Source: Dehalococcoidia bacterium (GTDB taxonomy: Bacteria; Chloroflexota; Dehalococcoidia; GIF9; UBA5620). Taken from it: DNA of 10,199 bases. Each line of letters starts with the position of its first letter. Position 1 is the first letter of the stretch. A model generated the notes under the pieces. It did not search any database and had not been told where the DNA came from. It worked only from the letters and a program-made list of their open reading frames with translations. A program made the position numbers and the translations under genes. The stretch is taken from positions 1-10,199 of the forward strand of contig JADHWZ010000069.1 in assembly GCA_016783225.1 (NCBI GenBank), given 5' to 3'. Positions 6,120 through 10,199 of this stretch are shown here, piece after piece.

Positions 6120-7127
6120 ATGTTTAAGACACGTATCACGGAGCTTCTCGGCATCGAGTACCCGATTATTCAGGGCGGCTTAATGCGAGTTGCACGGGCG
6201 GAACTGGTGGCCGCAGTATCTAACGCCGGAGGTCTGGGCATCATGTGTGCCTTCACTTTCGCCTCCCCTGAGGAACTCGCTACAGAAATCAAGAAAACGA
6301 GACAACTCACTGACAAACCATTCGGGGTGAACATCACGCTGTTACCTACGCTCCGTCCGGTGGATATCGAAGGCTACCTCGAAGTGGTTGCCAAGGAGGG
6401 CATAAAAATCGTTGAGACAGCCGGCAGGAGCCCTGAGCCCTACATGGAGCGCATTAAGGCTGCCGGGATAAAACTGATACATAAGTGCACAGCAGTCCGT
6501 TTTGCTCGAACGGCTCAGCGATTAGGTTGCGACATCGTGAGCATCGATGGCTTCGAGTGTGCCGGGTTTCCAGGCGAGGACGATGTTACCTCGCTCATAC
6601 TTATCCCGTTGACTGTCGACGCTCTGGAAATCCCCGTGATTGCTTCTGGCGGCTTCGGTGACGGCCGAGGGCTTGTCGCCGCTCTGGCACTCGGTGCAGA
6701 GGCGGTTAACATGGGTACTCGCTTTACGGCAACCCAGGAGGCTTCCGTCCACCCCAAGGTGAAAGAATGGCTGGTGCAAGCATCGGAGCGTGACACCATG
6801 CTGATACAGCGCTCATTGCGTAACACGCAGAGGGCGGTAAGGAATACCATCGCCGAGAAAGTCGCAGAAATGGAGAAGCAGGGTGCTACGCTGGAAGACA
6901 TAGCGCCGTTAATCAGCGGACAGGAAGGCTATAAGGTTATCGAGACAGGCGACCTGGACAAAGGAGTATTTACGGCTGGTCAGGTAGTAGGACTCATTCG
7001 AGACATCCCGACAGTGAAAGAAGTAATGGGCAGGATAATCGAGGAAGCCAGGGAGGTCGCATCCAATATAGGCGCTGAAGGTATGTTTAAGCCGGTACGC
7101 AACCCATCTGAGCCCCTCCCCAAGTGA
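6120..7127 (+). CDS. Nitronate monooxygenase-like flavoprotein with Phe at the catalytic His position (paralog B2)
   Basis: 335-residue TIM-barrel protein of the same superfamily, B type. Motifs: IEYPIIQGG (12-20), SNAGGLG (34-40), LTDKPFGVNITLLP (63-76), IHKCTAVRFA (120-129), ASGGFGDGRG (175-184), and LGAEAVNMGTRF (191-202), which preserves the FMN-phosphate loop. The block at 144-156 reads GFECAGFPGEDDV. The position that is His in paralog B1 (GFEEGGHPLGDDV), and in the family as I know it, is Phe150 here (codon TTT). The fold and flavin site look intact and the frame is clean, so this is not a decayed gene, but the usual catalytic base is missing. It follows paralog A2 by 32 bases in one operon and may act with it. 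A GTG at 6084 is an alternative, less likely start. Activity may be altered, or the protein may be a partner subunit; this is inference. Confidence 0.88.
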   Translation: MFKTRITELLGIEYPIIQGGLMRVARAELVAAVSNAGGLGIMCAFTFASPEELATEIKKTRQLTDKPFGVNITLLPTLRPVDIEGYLEVVAKEGIKIVETAGRSPEPYMERIKAAGIKLIHKCTAVRFARTAQRLGCDIVSIDGFECAGFPGEDDVTSLILIPLTVDALEIPVIASGGFGDGRGLVAALALGAEAVNMGTRFTATQEASVHPKVKEWLVQASERDTMLIQRSLRNTQRAVRNTIAEKVAEMEKQGATLEDIAPLISGQEGYKVIETGDLDKGVFTAGQVVGLIRDIPTVKEVMGRIIEEAREVASNIGAEGMFKPVRNPSEPLPK

Positions 7128-7196
7128 CAAGACCAAGCTGCTGGTGCTGCGATCCGCGAGGAGAAGCGTTGTGGAAGTCGGTGCCGCCTATTAGAG
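7128..7196. other. Short convergent gap without an evident terminator
   Basis: Only 69 bases separate the stop of the rightward flavoprotein operon from the stop of the leftward treT gene. I see no stem with a U-tract on either strand, unlike the convergent junction at 2695-2844. Confidence 0.4.
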
Positions 7197-8444
7197 CTAT
7201 AAGTGAATGATATCTTCAGGGTGGTCTAGCGCTAGAAACATGAGTAGGTAGTTCTTGAGGTGGCTGGTTATCAGGAAGTTCTGCCGCACGTGCTCTTTGC
7301 CGTTTTGCCCCAGCCGGTTAGCGTACTCCGAGTTATTCAACAACTGCCTCAGAGCGTAGGCAGCGCCCTCCACGGTATGACATAGAAGTCCGGTGAGTTT
7401 ATTCCTAATCTGCAGCGGTATGCCACCGACTGCAGTAGCCACCACTGGCTTCGCCTTCCATAAGGCTTCGCTTATGGTCAGACCAAACCCCTCTTTCAAG
7501 GATTTCTGCATAATAATCGTTGCCGCCCGCTGCAGAGCATTTATTTCAAGGTCACTTCCCGTTGGCACCAGCAGAACATGAATGTCGGGATTCCCTTCCG
7601 CCCGTTTTCTCACATCCGCAAGCACTTCCTCAGATTCAGGGTCATCATCAGCCGTCCCCCCTGCAAGGACCAGCTGGCAGTCTATGCTTTTGTTCACCAT
7701 CTCAAAAGCTTCTATTACCCCAAGCGGGTCCTTGAGCCGGTCAAACCTGGAAACCTGGACAATCATAGGCTTGTCCGAGGTCAGACCATACTTTGCCAAA
7801 GTGGAATCGATCGTTCCTGAGTCGAGTTCCTTGTTCTTGTCGCTCAACGGGTCTATGGATGGCGTAATCAGGAACTGACGAATAGGCAATTGCTGAGCGA
7901 AGGCAGGTGCGGAAAAGACAGCCGCGTCATAATCAACGACGAAGCCACGTAGAAACCTCCATACCTTCTTATCAGGGTTTGAGACATCAATATGGCATCT
8001 CCAGACCCATTTCCTGCCTATTTCCTTTTTCTTAGCTATCAAGCCCGCCGGTTGCGGGTCGTGAACAAACAAGATATCCCCGTAAAACCTCACCTCCTCC
8101 AGGTTCTGCTGGGTTACCTCTGTGAACAAGGCGAAGTCGTCGGGAGAGATCTTCTCCTCTTTGCCATGTAGAGCATTGTGGAATTTCTTGGTCACCTCAA
8201 AGAATTCGTCGCTGCCCTGAATCACATCCCATCTAGCATCAACCCCCAGTTGATTGAGAAGCGGCACCATATGCTCCAGAATCTCCGCCACACCTCCACC
8301 AACAAAAGTAGAGTTTATGTTCTGAACGATTTTCCCCGCCAGTTCCTCAGCTAGAATCCTTAGCTCTTCAAGACAGCTTCTGCCGACTATCGGCTCATAA
8401 TCCTGGAGCCGGCTTCTAGATTGCGAGTAGACTTCGTTTACCAA
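7197..8444 (-). CDS. treT: TreT-type trehalose synthase (GT4 glycosyltransferase)
   Basis: 415-residue cytosolic retaining glycosyltransferase. TreT joins glucose from NDP-glucose to free glucose to give trehalose, reversibly. The sequence closely follows archaeal TreT as I recall it: LQDYEPIVG near the N-terminus (13-21), NSTFVGGGVAEIL (44-56), FFEVTKKFHNALHG (81-94), VHDPQPAGL (127-135), WRCHID (148-153), PSIDPLS (195-201), QVSRFDRLKDP (230-240), and the GT-B donor-site EX7E motif with Glu318 and Glu326 in EGFGLTISE. The start is a TTG at 8444: an in-frame TAA lies immediately upstream, AAGGTGG stands 7 bases before it, and the next Met (residue 59) would remove the glycine-rich loop. It is the last gene of the operon, 12 bases after the channel gene, whose stop codon overlaps this ribosome binding site. 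A glycosyltransferase subunit acting with the upstream phosphatase is an alternative to stand-alone TreT. Confidence 0.88.
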   Translation of the reverse strand: MVNEVYSQSRSRLQDYEPIVGRSCLEELRILAEELAGKIVQNINSTFVGGGVAEILEHMVPLLNQLGVDARWDVIQGSDEFFEVTKKFHNALHGKEEKISPDDFALFTEVTQQNLEEVRFYGDILFVHDPQPAGLIAKKKEIGRKWVWRCHIDVSNPDKKVWRFLRGFVVDYDAAVFSAPAFAQQLPIRQFLITPSIDPLSDKNKELDSGTIDSTLAKYGLTSDKPMIVQVSRFDRLKDPLGVIEAFEMVNKSIDCQLVLAGGTADDDPESEEVLADVRKRAEGNPDIHVLLVPTGSDLEINALQRAATIIMQKSLKEGFGLTISEALWKAKPVVATAVGGIPLQIRNKLTGLLCHTVEGAAYALRQLLNNSEYANRLGQNGKEHVRQNFLITSHLKNYLLMFLALDHPEDIIHL

Positions 8445-8451
8445 TTATCCC

Positions 8452-8458
8452 CCACCTT
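8452..8458 (-). promoter_or_regulatory. Ribosome binding site for the TTG start of treT
   Basis: On the minus strand AAGGTGG (one mismatch to AAGGAGG) is 7 bases before the TTG at 8444. It overlaps the TAA of the channel gene (8459-8457), suggesting translational coupling. Confidence 0.7.
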
Positions 8459-9830
8459 ATTTGATGCGCTTCTCAATAAGTTGAATTATGGTTGATCGTA
8501 GACCTTCTAGTGTATAGTTGTACGGGTCAAGGTAGGCAAGCCTGTCGGCCAAATCATCGTCCCCCAAGCAGTCCTGAATCCAGATGGAGAAGTCGTTAAC
8601 TCCCTTCTGTAGTCTTAACCTTGCCTCAAAAATGTGGAAACTTAGGGAGTTTATGCTGATCTTCCTCAAGACCTCGACGAATTCCCTGAGGTCGTGAGCA
8701 GTATAGGGAGTAGGCAACACAACACTTATTGACCTGATGAAACGGAACTCTCTCCCCGGAGATGCGGCTCGACCGTCGGGGTTCTTCGCCATGTAGTCTT
8801 CGATGACACCTATAATCCTTGCCCTCAAAGCGGCGATGGTGGGGAAACCAAAGGTGTCAATGCTGGCTAGCTTCTCACCTAAGACTTCGTCGCCCAGTTC
8901 GTCGCTCACCCATAAGGCAAAGTCATTCGCTGGTTCCGGTGTCAAATACTGGTGTTCCTCCAGAAAATTGTGCGTGTGGTAGTAGATGACAGAGCCAGGA
9001 ACCTTTTTCAAAGTGCTGACCAGCTCGGTCAAATCACACGCCTTAAGCCCGGTCACCTCCTTCAGATGAAGCCGAGAATAGAAGCGAAAAGGCGCACTAG
9101 CTTTCTTAAGTGGACGGCCATAATTGATAACAGTCGTCTGAAGCAATCGGTTATTAGGAACCAAGATGAGATTTCCATCAAGACCTCTTATCTGGGTATT
9201 TCTCCAGGTCACGACCGTGATGTAGCCCCCCTCCCCCGATTCCAACCTCACGAAGTCACCGACCTTGATTTGCTCCCCCTGGGCCAGCTGGAAACTAGAG
9301 AAAACATTGGTCAGTAAATCCTTAAAGACGAAAATCGCTACCAAAATACCGGCAGCCAGGAGCAAGTAGATTGGGGTAGTAGGCACTCCCCAGGCATCAA
9401 GCAATATCAAACCACCGATCACGGCAATAGTAATTCGGGCGATATTCACCAGCAAAGCTTCCGAGGGTCTGAGGCGCTCTACCCTGCCTATGTAAAGCCT
9501 GATGAGTTTTTCGGCCAAGCTAACAGCCATCCAGGTTACCGAGACGACAAACAGAGCGGCCAGAACCTTATCGGCTACAGCCTTCGTCGAATCTTCCAGC
9601 ACTGAGACGTGAATAGCTATGAAAACGCCCAGTATCACGATCCAGACGAGAAACGGAGTCCGTGTCACCTGCACAACCAGGTGGCTGCCTTCCCACTTCG
9701 CCCTCGATGCCCAGCGGTCAAAGGCCCTGTAAGCACTCCTCCTCGTCCACAAGCCAACCACATATGTCGCAAGGAAAAGCACCACCGGAACAGCAATAGA
9801 CAGCCAGTTCTCACTCAGCCAGTCAAGCAT
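8457..9830 (-). CDS. MscS-family mechanosensitive channel with duplicated C-terminal DUF5752-like domain
   Basis: 457-residue inner-membrane channel expected to open under membrane tension and release solutes during hypo-osmotic shock. Hydrophobic segments lie at about 9-28, 58-76, 88-106, 126-147 and 152-170. The last continues into the pore-lining helix and the MscS beta domain, with FKDLLTNVFSSFQLAQGEQIKVGDFV (169-194, broken here only by normal family variation) and the PNNRLLQTTVINYGRP block (225-240). Instead of the usual MscS C-terminal cage, two related repeats follow, at about 247-347 and 362-457. Repeat 1 has NDFALWVSDELGDEVL (302-317) and repeat 2 has NDFSIWIQDCLGDDDL (412-427). 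I recognise these as resembling DUF5752, a family of unknown function; that name is from memory. The ATG at 9830 has AGGAT about 8 bases upstream and lies 18 bases after the phosphatase gene. Channel identity is firm; the role of the tail is unknown. Confidence 0.88.
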   Translation of the reverse strand: MLDWLSENWLSIAVPVVLFLATYVVGLWTRRSAYRAFDRWASRAKWEGSHLVVQVTRTPFLVWIVILGVFIAIHVSVLEDSTKAVADKVLAALFVVSVTWMAVSLAEKLIRLYIGRVERLRPSEALLVNIARITIAVIGGLILLDAWGVPTTPIYLLLAAGILVAIFVFKDLLTNVFSSFQLAQGEQIKVGDFVRLESGEGGYITVVTWRNTQIRGLDGNLILVPNNRLLQTTVINYGRPLKKASAPFRFYSRLHLKEVTGLKACDLTELVSTLKKVPGSVIYYHTHNFLEEHQYLTPEPANDFALWVSDELGDEVLGEKLASIDTFGFPTIAALRARIIGVIEDYMAKNPDGRAASPGREFRFIRSISVVLPTPYTAHDLREFVEVLRKISINSLSFHIFEARLRLQKGVNDFSIWIQDCLGDDDLADRLAYLDPYNYTLEGLRSTIIQLIEKRIK

Positions 9831-9848
9831 CTTAACAATCCTACGTTA

Positions 9849-10199
9849 TTATAGCACCCTGAGCAACTCTGTGACTTCATCCGGCGAGTTCAAGAAATAG
9901 CGCGCGACTGACGGAAAGTCTCGTTCACCCACGAAGACCGAGATGCCGTTGTTCTTTTCTATGGATTTGAAGCCGTCCTCGTCAGTCAAGTCGTCCCCCA
10001 AGTATAGTGGCAGTGCCCAACCTCTGCCCCTGGCCTGCTTGCAGTTAGCTATAAACCAGCCTACGGCCTTGCCTTTGTCCCAATCCACCGGCGGTCTTAT
10101 TTCGTACACCTTCTTGCCGTGAGTAACCTTTATCCTACCAGTGACATTCAGCGGGTCGGTGACCTTGGCGAAGGCATCCCTTACCTCTCTCTCCCTGGC
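9849..10199 (-). CDS. otsB: Trehalose-6-phosphate phosphatase, C-terminal part (5' end beyond window)
   Basis: The last 116 residues of a HAD-superfamily trehalose phosphatase, which hydrolyses trehalose 6-phosphate to trehalose in the cytosol. In the visible part (frame aligned to base 10199), VYEIRPPVDWDKGKAV (31-46) carries the conserved Lys region of HAD motif III. LYLGDDLTDEDGF (65-77) is HAD motif IV, whose acidic residues bind Mg2+. Both are characteristic of OtsB-type phosphatases. The nucleophile DxD motif lies outside the window. The frame is open to the window edge, and a GTG at 10109 is an internal valine codon, not a start. The piece could be a stand-alone OtsB or the C-terminal half of a fused synthase/phosphatase; the window cannot tell. 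It is the first visible gene of the operon with the channel and treT. Confidence 0.9.
   Translation of the reverse strand, partial: AREREVRDAFAKVTDPLNVTGRIKVTHGKKVYEIRPPVDWDKGKAVGWFIANCKQARGRGWALPLYLGDDLTDEDGFKSIEKNNGISVFVGERDFPSVARYFLNSPDEVTELLRVL

Noticed and set aside
1..10199. Defence system, mobile element, CRISPR or tRNA
   Set aside because: All substantial ORFs belong to metabolic, transport or osmolyte families. I found no transposase, integrase, repeat-spacer pattern or cloverleaf.

Overview
The window looks like ordinary chromosomal DNA from a bacterium. Shine-Dalgarno sequences are strong (AAAGGAGG-type), at least one promoter is a good sigma-70 match (TTGCCT, 17-bp spacer, TATAAT), and genes are tightly packed with G+C near one half. 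Protein style and gene content (several nitronate monooxygenase/FabK-like flavoproteins, a crotonase, an archaeal-type TreT, an MscS fused to a DUF5752-like repeat) suggest an uncultured lineage such as Chloroflexota (Dehalococcoidia) or Desulfobacterota. That placement is a guess: there is no rRNA or other marker here. I see no IS element, CRISPR array, tRNA or phage gene.

Layout. (1) 1-1311, minus strand: a Kef-type (CPA2) cation:proton antiporter, cut by the left edge within its TrkA-N domain. (2) 1312-1629: a divergent intergenic region. (3) 1630-7127: a flavoprotein island of four paralogous TIM-barrel proteins of the nitronate monooxygenase/FabK superfamily plus one enoyl-CoA hydratase. 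Two paralogs (1630-2694 and 5053-6087) carry an E-A-A-A-H motif. The other two (3852-4850 and 6120-7127) carry a G-F-E-x-x-G-(H/F)-P motif. The two kinds occur in pairs: divergently at 4850/5053 and in tandem at 6087/6120. The last paralog has Phe where the family's catalytic His is expected. A run of three hairpins, the last a very strong terminator, separates the first paralog from the convergent crotonase gene.

(4) 7197-10199, minus strand: a compact operon read from right to left. It encodes the C-terminal end of a trehalose-6-phosphate phosphatase (OtsB, or the phosphatase half of a fused synthase/phosphatase), then a mechanosensitive channel with a duplicated C-terminal domain, then a TreT-type trehalose glycosyltransferase. 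Gaps between genes are 18 and 12 bases. The trio links synthesis of the osmolyte trehalose with a pressure-relief channel, so it is most simply read as an osmotic-stress module. It recalls the trehalose operon described for the archaeon Thermoproteus tenax.

How the genes may work together: the flavoprotein/crotonase island probably acts on acyl-CoA-type or nitronate substrates (substrate unknown), and the right-hand operon handles osmoprotection. The Kef-type antiporter may add ion homeostasis but is not linked by operon structure. The most notable features are the MscS-DUF5752 fusion with its internal duplication, the TreT-MscS-phosphatase operon, and the His-to-Phe change in one member of the flavoprotein set.
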